A stretch of DNA of 46,376 nt from Gammaproteobacteria bacterium (GTDB taxonomy: Bacteria > Pseudomonadota > Gammaproteobacteria > SZUA-229), in assembly GCA_024277705.1 (NCBI GenBank), contig JAJRUQ010000148.1, positions 1 to 46,376 of the forward strand. Direction: 5' to 3'. Of the stretch, positions 28,710 to 38,778 are shown one piece after another (position 1 is the stretch's first letter; every line of letters starts with the position of its first letter). The translations under genes and the position numbers were made by a program. Below the pieces are notes generated by a model. That model was not told the DNA's origin and ran no database searches. It saw only the letters and a list, made by a program, of their open reading frames with translations.

Positions 28710-29969
28710 TCAATGGCCATTAATAATAAATGTCTGCTTTTCCACGGGGGCAAGGCAGACAGTTGCTGAATTCATTTCACGCAAAAGACGACTGACAATT
28801 TCCTGCTTTCTGTCAATATCATCATCCGTCTGATCCGGGTCATGATGGAACAGATATAACTTTTTAACACCCGCATTATGAGCAAGATGACTGACTTCGC
28901 TTAAACAGGAGTGCCCCCAGCCTACCTTGCCCTCATATTCCTCATCAAAATAGGTAGAATCCGTAATAAGTGCATCGGCATTTCTGACAAAATCTTCCAG
29001 TTTTTTAACATAGCTGGCATCATAAAACTCAGAATTTTCAGGGAACAGTTCATTATCCGTAATATAACAGACAGAATGGCCGTTATAATTAATACGATAA
29101 CCCAGGCAATATCCCGGATGACTTAACATCATGGTTCTGATTTCGATGCCGTCAATTTCATAATGGCCCTCATGCAAATCACGAAACGATACCTTGGCAC
29201 CGAATTCATTTATTGTTATCGGAAAATAAACATCGTCCATTTGAGCAGAAACGACATCCCTTATTGAAACATCACCCTGTGCCGGGCCAAGGATTTCAAA
29301 AACATTACCGGGCCGGTAAAAAGGAGCAAAAAAAGGGATTGCATTAACATGATCCCAGTGAGAATGTGAGATAAACAGTCTGGCGGATATTTTTTCCCGT
29401 GTTGTTTTCAGCAGGTAATCCGACAGTACTTTGATGCCGGTACCGGCATCAAAAATAAACAGACGCTCTCTGGAAAAGCGCACGCTGACACAGGATGTAT
29501 TACCGCCATAACGAAGACTGTTTTTACCCGGTACCGGCAGGGTGCCACGAATGCCCCAGAACTCAAGACTAAATTCATCATCAACAATACGACGCAGTTC
29601 TTGCGTAAAATTTTTCAGATCGGGTGGTTTGAGAATATAACCATCAGCACCAAACTCATAAGCACGTTTACGATCAAACGCATAGGATTTTGCACTTAGC
29701 ATGATTATACGGGTATCGGCCAGTGTATCCTGCTCGCGAATCTGTTTACATAATTCAAGGCCATCGAGTCCCGGCATCATGATGTCCAGTAGTACACAGT
29801 CAGGTTTACTGTTAAGGATACCCGGTAATGCCTGAGTACTGATATTGCAGATTTCAACTCGCCAGCCACTGTCAATCAGTAATTTTTTGACGATGGTAGT
29901 AATCACCTCATCGTCATCGACAACAAAACATAGTGGCTGCAATGTATTCATGCTTTTATCATTTATCAT
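28710..29969 (-). CDS. Response regulator with metallo-beta-lactamase-fold output domain
   Basis: A 419-residue two-domain protein. Residues about 10-128 are a CheY-like receiver with acidic pocket DDD (18-20), phosphoacceptor Asp62 in LLDIMMPG, and Lys114 in ILKP. Residues about 135-419 are an MBL-fold hydrolase with RYGGNTSC, DAGTGI, the metal motif HSHWDH (202-207), further ligands in LSHPG and TDSTY, and a final His in FHHDPDQ. Phosphorylation probably gates a hydrolase or phosphodiesterase. The substrate is unknown and no sensor kinase is adjacent. Starts at 29969 or 29951 are both possible, neither with a good Shine-Dalgarno. Confidence 0.85.
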   Translation of the reverse strand: MINDKSMNTLQPLCFVVDDDEVITTIVKKLLIDSGWRVEICNISTQALPGILNSKPDCVLLDIMMPGLDGLELCKQIREQDTLADTRIIMLSAKSYAFDRKRAYEFGADGYILKPPDLKNFTQELRRIVDDEFSLEFWGIRGTLPVPGKNSLRYGGNTSCVSVRFSRERLFIFDAGTGIKVLSDYLLKTTREKISARLFISHSHWDHVNAIPFFAPFYRPGNVFEILGPAQGDVSIRDVVSAQMDDVYFPITINEFGAKVSFRDLHEGHYEIDGIEIRTMMLSHPGYCLGYRINYNGHSVCYITDNELFPENSEFYDASYVKKLEDFVRNADALITDSTYFDEEYEGKVGWGHSCLSEVSHLAHNAGVKKLYLFHHDPDQTDDDIDRKQEIVSRLLREMNSATVCLAPVEKQTFIINGH

Positions 29970-30132
29970 TTATCATGGTTTTCATATAAATAACGCATTG
30001 CGCTAATCATGTAAAGAAATAAATACTTTTGATACAAACTACAACATTTACATCACTATCGACCGCTTCTGTTAAACTTGTTTTAACCCTGATGTTACAG
30101 GTACTATCAAGTAATTGAAAAGAGAAGATTGA

Positions 30133-30840
30133 ATGGAAATAGCAACAGATGAAATAACTATCAATTGCCCTGAAGCTGAAATATACAACCGTTTATTGTC
30201 CCTCGATGGTACACATATTCTGGAATTAGGTTGTGGAAATGCTGATATTACCCGTAATATCGCCAGTTCCGGCAGTAAGCGAAAAGTTACTGCACTGGAA
30301 GTTGATGAGATCGCTCATGAGAAAAACCTGCAAATAAGTGATTTACCTAATGTTCATTTTGTTCTTGCCGGTGCCCAGAACATTCCGCTTGAAGACAACA
30401 CCGTTGATATTGTATTCATGTTCAAATCATTACATCATGTACCACTTGATTTAATGGATGCAGCAATGCACGAAATTAAACGTGTACTAAAACCCGGTGC
30501 TCTGCTTTATATTTCAGAGCCTGTATTTGCCGGTGACTTTAACGAGATTTTACGCCTGTTCCATGATGAACAGAAAGTTCGGGAAGCTGCATTTAATGCA
30601 GTGAAAAAAGCTGTGGATGAAGGACTGTATGAGTTGCAGGAAGAAACCTTTTTTAATTCACCGATGATGTTTGAAAATTTTGCCGAGTTTGAAAATAATA
30701 CCATTAAAGCAACACACTCCAGCCATAAACTTGATAGCGCATTATATGAACAGGTCAGGCAGCGTTTTACTCAACACCTTGGTGAACAGGGCGCTCACTT
30801 TTTAATGCCGATGCGTGTCGATTTATTACGTTCGTTATAA
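30133..30840 (+). CDS. Class I SAM-dependent methyltransferase
   Basis: A 235-residue Rossmann-fold methyltransferase. Motif I is ILELGCGNADITR (near residue 30), the acidic motif II is ALEVDE, and motif IV region is DIVFMFKSLHHV, followed by EIKRVLKPGALLYISEP. The C-terminal part (HDEQKVREAAFNAVKKAVDEG) is helical and may form a substrate lid. The methyl acceptor cannot be told. It is divergent from the response regulator gene, with 163 nt between the starts, and convergent with the lipoprotein gene. Confidence 0.85.
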   Translation: MEIATDEITINCPEAEIYNRLLSLDGTHILELGCGNADITRNIASSGSKRKVTALEVDEIAHEKNLQISDLPNVHFVLAGAQNIPLEDNTVDIVFMFKSLHHVPLDLMDAAMHEIKRVLKPGALLYISEPVFAGDFNEILRLFHDEQKVREAAFNAVKKAVDEGLYELQEETFFNSPMMFENFAEFENNTIKATHSSHKLDSALYEQVRQRFTQHLGEQGAHFLMPMRVDLLRSL

Positions 30841-31055
30841 ATCATTGCGCAACGCTGGACTCAAAGCGCACACTAAATGCAAGCAGATCAGGATCGTAAT
30901 ATTAAGACAGACGCCTGAATAACTGAATAAAAGTAATACGCACATCTGATGCTGTCAAGTTTATTTTTTACGAAGACGAAATATCAGGCGTCAAAATAGA
31001 CCACTGACGCAGCAACATAGCGGGCCGGTGATGAAATTCGTACAAATCTACCGAT

Positions 31056-31523
31056 TTACTGTTTAATGGTATAACGCAGTCGTTGTGTAAAGCTGCCATC
31101 ATTATTTTTACTGCTTTGCATCTCTCCGCTTATGCCTGAATAAATACCGGTACCGCCTATGATACTGATTGTTGAGATACCATGATCGTATTCACGACCG
31201 GCGACCTGAATGCTTCCTGTACTTGCTGTTTTACTGGCAAAGGTAAGTGTCCATTGACACTGAAAGCTGTGTGCTATACGGGTGCGGATACAGGTACCAC
31301 TGTTAGTGCCAATGGTTTGCTTGTTATTGTCCAGCAAGGGCTGGTCAAACACCAGAATATCACCGACAGAGTCACCTGCGATACCGGTGTCGATGTATTG
31401 TGCGGGGCTGCTGCGAGCGTCAGCGATAGTTACCAGCGACTGCGGTACTTGCGGGCCGCAGGAAACCAGAGCCAAGGCAAAGGTAATGACACTGAATTTT
31501 ACTGAGCAATATTTCCGGATCAA
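31056..31523 (-). CDS. Putative lipoprotein with allene-oxide-cyclase-like barrel domain
   Basis: From the TTG at 31523 the product has 155 residues. A short basic start and hydrophobic stretch end in LVSC, a good lipobox with Cys22. The rest is a beta-rich domain with GDSVGDILVFDQ, a Cys pair, GTG-rich ISIIGGTGIYSG and DGSFTQRLRY. This pattern resembles the allene-oxide-cyclase/dirigent-type barrels found in some bacterial proteins. A longer reading from GTG at 31598, 3 nt after the upstream small gene's stop, would suit translational coupling but puts 25 residues before the signal. A hairpin (31527-31555) lies just upstream of the TTG. Start and function are uncertain. Confidence 0.6.
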   Translation of the reverse strand: MIRKYCSVKFSVITFALALVSCGPQVPQSLVTIADARSSPAQYIDTGIAGDSVGDILVFDQPLLDNNKQTIGTNSGTCIRTRIAHSFQCQWTLTFASKTASTGSIQVAGREYDHGISTISIIGGTGIYSGISGEMQSSKNNDGSFTQRLRYTIKQ

Positions 31524-31601
31524 ACAAATACGGCGAACACCTGGATCGCCGTATTGTTGATTAAAACCGAAATAAATACGGCAAATACCGGATACCACTA
31601 A

Positions 31602-31709
31602 TCAAACTAATGACGCTACACTGAATAATACGATGACAAACATTGACATGTAAATTACCGTATATGTCAGTTTTTTCGTTTCTTCTTCCAATGGCATTTT
31701 TTTACTCAT
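31602..31709 (-). CDS. 35-residue single-pass membrane protein
   Basis: This short gene encodes MSKKMPLEEETKKL followed by a hydrophobic helix (about residues 16-35) that reaches the stop, ending VASLV. A strong AAGGAG Shine-Dalgarno lies 6-7 nt before the ATG, the best support that it is translated. It sits directly upstream of the lipoprotein gene on the same strand. I do not recognise a family; a small membrane regulator or anchor is possible. Confidence 0.6.
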   Translation of the reverse strand: MSKKMPLEEETKKLTYTVIYMSMFVIVLFSVASLV

Positions 31710-31876
31710 ACAGGACTCCTTCTTTTTTCACATTTATGATTTGCTAAAAACTTTTTAACAAACTTAATTGTACGTCTATTATTCAAAAAATGGAACAGCT
31801 TATTGTCAATAACAACGTAGTTATAACAACTCTAAAAGTATCTCAGAGAATATTAATATATGTACTTTCACAGCTG

Positions 31877-31980
31877 TCCCGTTAACCATGAGAGGCATGG
31901 ATGACAGTCTCGGGCGCTGCGGGTAACTCAAAACATTACCTGCGAGACATCTCAGAGCAATGGTATGTAAGCTAACGGGA
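31877..31980. repeat. Dispersed repeat, family 2, simple copy
   Basis: Outer arms TCCCGTTA (31877-31884) and TAACGGGA (31973-31980) are exact inverses. The core 31890-31963 is closely similar to the reverse complement of 42813-42979: shared blocks include ATGACAGTCT, CTGCGGG plus AACTCAAA, and GAGACATCTCAGAGCAATGG. The rest of the 31710-32038 gap is AT-rich and shows nothing else I can support. Confidence 0.65.
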
Positions 31981-32038
31981 GAGGTGGATCATTCCATTAG
32001 CAGTGGTGTACTTTTTATAATCGTAAACCGGCAGTCAA

Positions 32039-33118
32039 TTAGTGGCTGATGCTGATCGGTATTCGCTGAGGCCCAAAATTTCCTGCTTTGGTATCAAACC
32101 TTCCAGCAATAGCATAACCACATTCGGGACAGCATGCCTTTGCATTTAAACGATACTGATTAATCTGATACCAGTCACGCTCGATTAACAGGCTATGGCA
32201 ATCGGGACAAAAAGTTGTGTCGCCTTCTTTATTATGTACATTACCGGTATAAACATAAATCAGCCCCTGCTTCATGGCAATCTCTCTGGCACGGCTCAGG
32301 GTAAGCGGTGGTGTGGCAGGAATATCCGGCATTTTATAATCCGGATGAAAGGCTGAAAAATGCAAAGGGATCTCTGCCCCCAACTGCGTTTTGATCCAGT
32401 GACACATTTCATTCAGCTCTTAATCTGAATCATTTTTACCGGGAATCAGCAGGGTGGTTATTTCAAACCAGACATCTGTTTCATGCTTGAGATAAAGCAG
32501 GGTATCCAGTACCGGTTGCAGGTGCGATGCAGTAAGTTTGTAATAAAAATTATCACTAAAAGCTTTCAGATCGATATTAACCGCATCCATTTTTGCAAAG
32601 AAATCAATTCTTGCCTGCGCCTGGATATAACCTGCAGTAACCGCCACAGTCTTGATATTTCTCTGATGACAGGCATCGGCAGTATCCATGGCATATTCGG
32701 TAAAAATAACCGGATCATTGTAGGTAAAAGCAACACTTTTACAAGCATGATGCTGTGCTGCTTTCGCAATAGCATCTGGCGATGCCTGATCCATCAGTTT
32801 GTCCATATCACGGGATTTACTGATGTCCCAGTTCTGACAGAATTTACAGGCCAGGTTGCAACCGGCGGTACCAAAGGAAAGTACACTGCTGCCCGGATAG
32901 AAATGATTGAGAGGCTTTTTCTCAATCGGATCGATACAAAAACCGGAAGAACGGCCGTACGTGGTGAGAACGATCTGATCATTCTGTCGCAGTCGCACAA
33001 AACAGGCGCCGCGCTGGCCTTCATGTAATTTACAGTCTCGTGGACACAGATCACATTGTATGCGACCATCTTCCAGCTGATGCCAGTAACGACCGGGAAA
33101 ACCGCTTTCTTTGTTCAT
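32039..33118 (-). pseudogene. amrS: AmmeMemoRadiSam system radical SAM enzyme, interrupted by one in-frame TAA
   Basis: Codons 1-232 give the N-terminal Cys-rich segment (CDLCPRDC), the radical-SAM cluster motif CNLACKFC (Cys87, 91, 94), and the core to LLIPGKNDSD. Codon 233 is TAA (32420-32422). The same frame then resumes with ELNEMCHWIK and continues to residue 359, including LHFSAFHPDYKM, VYTGNVHN and two CxxC pairs (CPDC, CPEC). Relatives read DSDEEL at this point, so a GAA codon appears to have become TAA. The two separate open frames are 32420-33118 and 32039-32407. The enzyme's reaction is not established; it is regularly encoded with AmrA and AmrB, as here. Confidence 0.85.
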
Positions 33119-33705
33119 TCTGTTTCTCCTTCGGTTTCTGCAGCAAAATCAGATTCCTGCCATTTACTTACATGATAACGGTAAAGTTTGACATCATCAT
33201 CCCAGAATCCGGCGGGTAATCCCGCTTTTTGTTTTAAATGTGCCATAAACTCACTGCTGCCTGGCAGTTGCTGCCACACCTGTGGGAGAAAAGTACTGCG
33301 GTAAACACCGTACTCAAACACAATACCATCAACACCGGGCTGTATTAAGGCCAGTGCTTCCTGTTCGTTTGAAAATTTAATCGTCTGCATTGGCGACAAT
33401 AAAGAAATTTCAATTTCGATATCATTAAATTCAGCCGCCGTCAGCGGTGGAAAACGCGGATCTTTGAATGCCGCTGCTTTGGCATTGGCTTCGACATCGT
33501 CCCGCAAACAACGATAGGCTTCCAGCGTACCAATACAACCACGAAGTTCACCCTGCTTTTTCAGCGTGACAAAGCAGGCGGCCTTATCCTGCAACCATTG
33601 CTCATCGGTAGCAGCAGCATCCTGAGACGGATAATCCATGCCCAGTGCCTGTGCAATCGAAGCACGCGCCAGTTGCAGCAAGCGTTTACCCCTGTTATTC
33701 ATCAT
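33115..33705 (-). CDS. amrA: AmmeMemoRadiSam system protein A (AMMECR1 domain)
   Basis: About 196 residues from the ATG at 33705, with the AMMECR1 signature LRGCIGTLEAYRCL and the following DPRFPPL block. The FWDDD and YRYHVSKW segments near the end are typical. An upstream in-frame start would overlap amrB deeply; the chosen start overlaps the amrB stop by 11 nt, a normal coupling distance. The gene in turn overlaps the amrS start by 4 nt. Function is unknown in bacteria; the human homologue is linked to a developmental syndrome. Confidence 0.88.
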   Translation of the reverse strand: MMNNRGKRLLQLARASIAQALGMDYPSQDAAATDEQWLQDKAACFVTLKKQGELRGCIGTLEAYRCLRDDVEANAKAAAFKDPRFPPLTAAEFNDIEIEISLLSPMQTIKFSNEQEALALIQPGVDGIVFEYGVYRSTFLPQVWQQLPGSSEFMAHLKQKAGLPAGFWDDDVKLYRYHVSKWQESDFAAETEGETE

Positions 33706-34507
33706 CAGCCCCGGCATAAAAAGCAATGGCAGCATATCCGACCACCCGGTCTTTATCACCGGCAGTATCGCCGGAATTGTGCATATCCAGCAATTGAGAC
33801 TGCAGCCGATGTTGCTTTGCTGCCAGCATCAATCCGTTAACCGGCGTAGCACCACAGGCCTGCTGATGGTCAAGCGGCTCATGCAGTTCAAGAATATTCT
33901 TTACCGTGTCGGCATCAACCACCTGCGCTGCCTGATAAGGCAGAAAATGGGACAGGTCAGAACTGATAACAATTAATGTTTCCGCTTCACCCCACAAAAC
34001 CTCCAGTACTTCGGCCACCTGTTGTGCACTGACATCACCTACCGCCAGTGGCACAAGAGTAAAGTCATTCAATACGGTTTGCAGAAATGGTAACTGCACT
34101 TCCAGAGAATGTTCCTGAGCATGTGCAGCCGGGCTTTCCACTATTTGCGGCATATCGCTGATGACATTAATCGCGGCCTGATCGATGGCAACGTCCCCCA
34201 GGGGAGTGGCAAATGCATCAACTCCCGGTAACGCCAGGCCCGATACCGGAACCCGATGCACCGGACCAAGTAAAATCACGCGTTTAATGATATCCGATAC
34301 CGCTGTTAACCGGGAATATGCAGTAGCGGCAACAGGGCCCGAATATATATAACCGGCATGCGGCACGATCAGCGCCTTGGGCGGCTTGCGCCGTTCATGT
34401 GAACTTGATTTTTCTGCTTCCAGCAAAACATTTATTTCATTGATCAGAAGATATTCCTGACCGGGATAAAATGCACCTGCTACCGCAGCTGGACGTACCT
34501 GATACAC
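33695..34507 (-). CDS. amrB: AmmeMemoRadiSam system protein B (MEMO1-like)
   Basis: A 270-residue MEMO-family protein related to extradiol dioxygenases. Candidate metal ligands match human MEMO1: His50 in VPHAGY, His84 in GPVHR, His187 in SSDLSHF and Cys218 in ACGATP. Human MEMO1 has been described as a metal-binding redox protein; the bacterial role is open. GTG start with TGGAG about 8 nt upstream. It is the first gene of an amrB-amrA-amrS operon with overlapping coding ends, and is divergent from the phosphoesterase gene across 154 nt. Confidence 0.9.
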   Translation of the reverse strand: MYQVRPAAVAGAFYPGQEYLLINEINVLLEAEKSSSHERRKPPKALIVPHAGYIYSGPVAATAYSRLTAVSDIIKRVILLGPVHRVPVSGLALPGVDAFATPLGDVAIDQAAINVISDMPQIVESPAAHAQEHSLEVQLPFLQTVLNDFTLVPLAVGDVSAQQVAEVLEVLWGEAETLIVISSDLSHFLPYQAAQVVDADTVKNILELHEPLDHQQACGATPVNGLMLAAKQHRLQSQLLDMHNSGDTAGDKDRVVGYAAIAFYAGADDE

Positions 34508-34661
34508 GTTAACTCCAGTTATTTATAAATCTCTTTATTCTATTATTAGGTTATATAAAACAATATCAAGAGATACTTTTTTAAATTTCACAGCTGTTGT
34601 ATATTGGATTTATAAACATCCGTATTATTTTATAAAATCAATAAACTACAGGAAGTCTGAA

Positions 34662-35288
34662 ATGGCTTTAATCGGTTTAATCAGTGATCTGCATGCAGCC
34701 CCGGAACCAGTGGCGCAAGCACTGTCGATTTTTAAAAAAGCCGGGGTCGAGCAGATATTATGTGCCGGAGATATTGCCGGTTATATGCAACAGCTGAGTG
34801 CTACTGTTAAATTGCTGGAACAAGGCAACTGTCACACCGTTATCGGTAACCACGACCAGTCATATCTCAGCAAAAACCCTGCCGGGCATGAAGATGCCAA
34901 TATTCACTTTCTCCAGCAATTACCGCTTTTCTATCAGGCGGTCATCGACAATACAAGTGTCTATATGGTTCACGCCCAGCCTCCGGATGGCACTCATGGC
35001 GGTATTAAACTACTCGATAAAAATGGTGAACTACTGACTGAACAGGTTGAACTCTGGACAGAAAAGCTTCGATCTTTTGATTATGACGTACTGGTGATTG
35101 GGCATACACATCAGGTGTTTGCTGAAGTACTTTCCGGCACGCTGGTCATCAACCCGGGAAGTTCGCTGTTTAATAACTGTTGCGCAATTTTGCGTTTGCC
35201 TGAACAGAGTGTTGAAATGATAGCTCTGAACGGTAATAACATCGAAAAAACATGGAACTGGGGAGAACATGTCATTTACAGAAAATAG
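34662..35288 (+). CDS. Calcineurin-like metallophosphoesterase (YfcE/MJ0936 type)
   Basis: A 208-residue metallophosphoesterase with all five motifs: SDLH, GDIAG, GNHD, MVHAQPP and GHTHQVF, followed by NPGS. Small enzymes of this type hydrolyse phosphodiester or phosphomonoester bonds with a two-metal centre, but the natural substrate is usually unknown. A CAGGAAG Shine-Dalgarno precedes the ATG. It is followed by dsbB on the same strand. Confidence 0.88.
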   Translation: MALIGLISDLHAAPEPVAQALSIFKKAGVEQILCAGDIAGYMQQLSATVKLLEQGNCHTVIGNHDQSYLSKNPAGHEDANIHFLQQLPLFYQAVIDNTSVYMVHAQPPDGTHGGIKLLDKNGELLTEQVELWTEKLRSFDYDVLVIGHTHQVFAEVLSGTLVINPGSSLFNNCCAILRLPEQSVEMIALNGNNIEKTWNWGEHVIYRK

Positions 35289-35362
35289 TTCTGCAAAAAT
35301 TTATGCTCACAAACACCCAAATAAGATAAAATTGTGAATATTTTCTACAGCCACACAACATT

Positions 35363-35887
35363 ATGTATATTCTGAATTTTTTTAAAAAACTTTCTTATAA
35401 CCCCTGGTACTGGCGCCTTTTTATTATCGGTGGACTGACATTAATGGCCGTGGCCCTATATCATCAATACGTGCTTGATGAACAGCCATGTGTGGTATGC
35501 ATACAGGTACGATTACTGGTTACCGCTCTTATTCTGGTGCCGGTTGTGGCTTTATTAAGCCGTAACAATAAACGGCTGGCACTGGTTTCACACCTGTTGA
35601 TCGTAGTGACAGCCGCAGTGCTGACAGAACGATCTTATCTGTTGCTGGGGACTGAACGTGGTTTTATCTTCGCAGACTGCGGTTTTGATCTGGGTTTACC
35701 TGCCTGGTTTGCAGTCGAACAATGGTTGCCATGGCTGTATCGTATTGAAACCTCCTGCGGTTATACCCCCGAGGTTGCTTTTGGTATCACCATGGCTGAA
35801 TCGCTGATGGTGTTTTCAGTCTGCCTGTTGCTGTTTAGCTCTGTTGTCTTTATTGCCGGCATATTGTCTTATAAAACAAAATCATAA
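35363..35887 (+). CDS. dsbB: Disulfide bond formation protein B
   Basis: DsbB reoxidises periplasmic DsbA and passes electrons to quinones. The 174-residue protein has four transmembrane helices. The quinone-proximal pair is Cys43-Cys46 (PCVVCIQVR, with the conserved Arg after it). The second periplasmic pair is Cys106 (FADCGF) and Cys132 (ETSCGY). Length and topology match the family. No dsbA is in the window. Confidence 0.9.
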   Translation: MYILNFFKKLSYNPWYWRLFIIGGLTLMAVALYHQYVLDEQPCVVCIQVRLLVTALILVPVVALLSRNNKRLALVSHLLIVVTAAVLTERSYLLLGTERGFIFADCGFDLGLPAWFAVEQWLPWLYRIETSCGYTPEVAFGITMAESLMVFSVCLLLFSSVVFIAGILSYKTKS

Positions 35888-35962
35888 ATCTACAAGGAAT
35901 CAGTAATTCCAGCACTGCCGGCAAAAAAGTCATTTACCGGCGTTATAACAGCGCCTGAGTAA

Positions 35963-38248
<2,286 letters not shown>

Positions 38249-38274
38249 CAGGATAAGCCGCTAACTGCAACGAG

Positions 38275-38444
38275 CGAGAATGAGTCTTAAGAGAAGTTGG
38301 CAGTTATCAGTTTGCAGTAGGCAGTTAAAAACATAAAAGCTAAAAACCCACGTGCTTTGTGGCGTAAGCCATGGTTTTGCTTTTTACTGCCAACTGACGA
38401 CTGCAAACTTCTCTTAATGGCCGGTTTGAGTCATTTGATGACTT
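38275..38444. repeat. Dispersed hairpin repeat, family 1, copy 2 (heptamer arms)
   Basis: Left end (38275-38299) and right end (38410-38444) match the element at 2421-2596, as does an internal TTAAAAACATAAA block (38325-38337). The arms here are heptamers of the form NNCAGTT rather than NNAAGTT, again facing each other as an inverted repeat. The centre holds further short hairpins (CCAC/GTGG, GGTTTT/AAAACC). It lies between the convergent ends of icd and the TIGR02647 gene. Confidence 0.75.
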
Positions 38445-38461
38445 CTCTAAGAATGAGTGGG

Positions 38462-38716
38462 CTAACTGGCGATACTCTGGTCATGCGGTGCCAGCATCAG
38501 CATCAAGGCCTGCGCATGTTCCGCCGCCGTTCTGCCCAGATCGGTTAAATAACCGCCATCCACCTGTGTTACCAGACCTTTATCGTATAAACGCTGCACC
38601 GCTGCAATTTGCATTTTATTGGCTTTGGAGTGGACTTTTATACCCTGCAGGGTCGATTCCAGATTGTAGTGAATCAAAATATCTATTTCTGCAATTTGTT
38701 CTTCTGTGTAACGCAT
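38462..38716 (-). CDS. TIGR02647 family small protein
   Basis: An 84-residue protein. The pattern Y/TxE(Q/L)xAEIDILxxxNLxSTxxGIKVH, followed by IAAVQRLYDKGLVTQVDGGYLTDLGRTAAEHAQ, matches the gammaproteobacterial family TIGR02647. The second half looks like a small winged-helix unit (a helix, then the GGYLTDLGR turn), so nucleic-acid binding is conceivable, but the function is unknown. It is convergent with icd. Confidence 0.85.
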   Translation of the reverse strand: MRYTEEQIAEIDILIHYNLESTLQGIKVHSKANKMQIAAVQRLYDKGLVTQVDGGYLTDLGRTAAEHAQALMLMLAPHDQSIAS

Positions 38717-38778
38717 ATTATTAACCTCTATACAACGTAAGCATTATTCTGCAAATGATGAATGCATGATACATGGAA

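Noticed and set aside
28300-32422. Wholesale reassignment of UAA to glutamate
   Set aside because: Most genes in the window end correctly at TAA with family-typical C-termini, so UAA works as a normal stop; only partial suppression or mutation remains plausible.
32420-32422. Selenocysteine or pyrrolysine codon in amrS
   Set aside because: Those use UGA and UAG; this codon is UAA, and the aligned family residue is glutamate.
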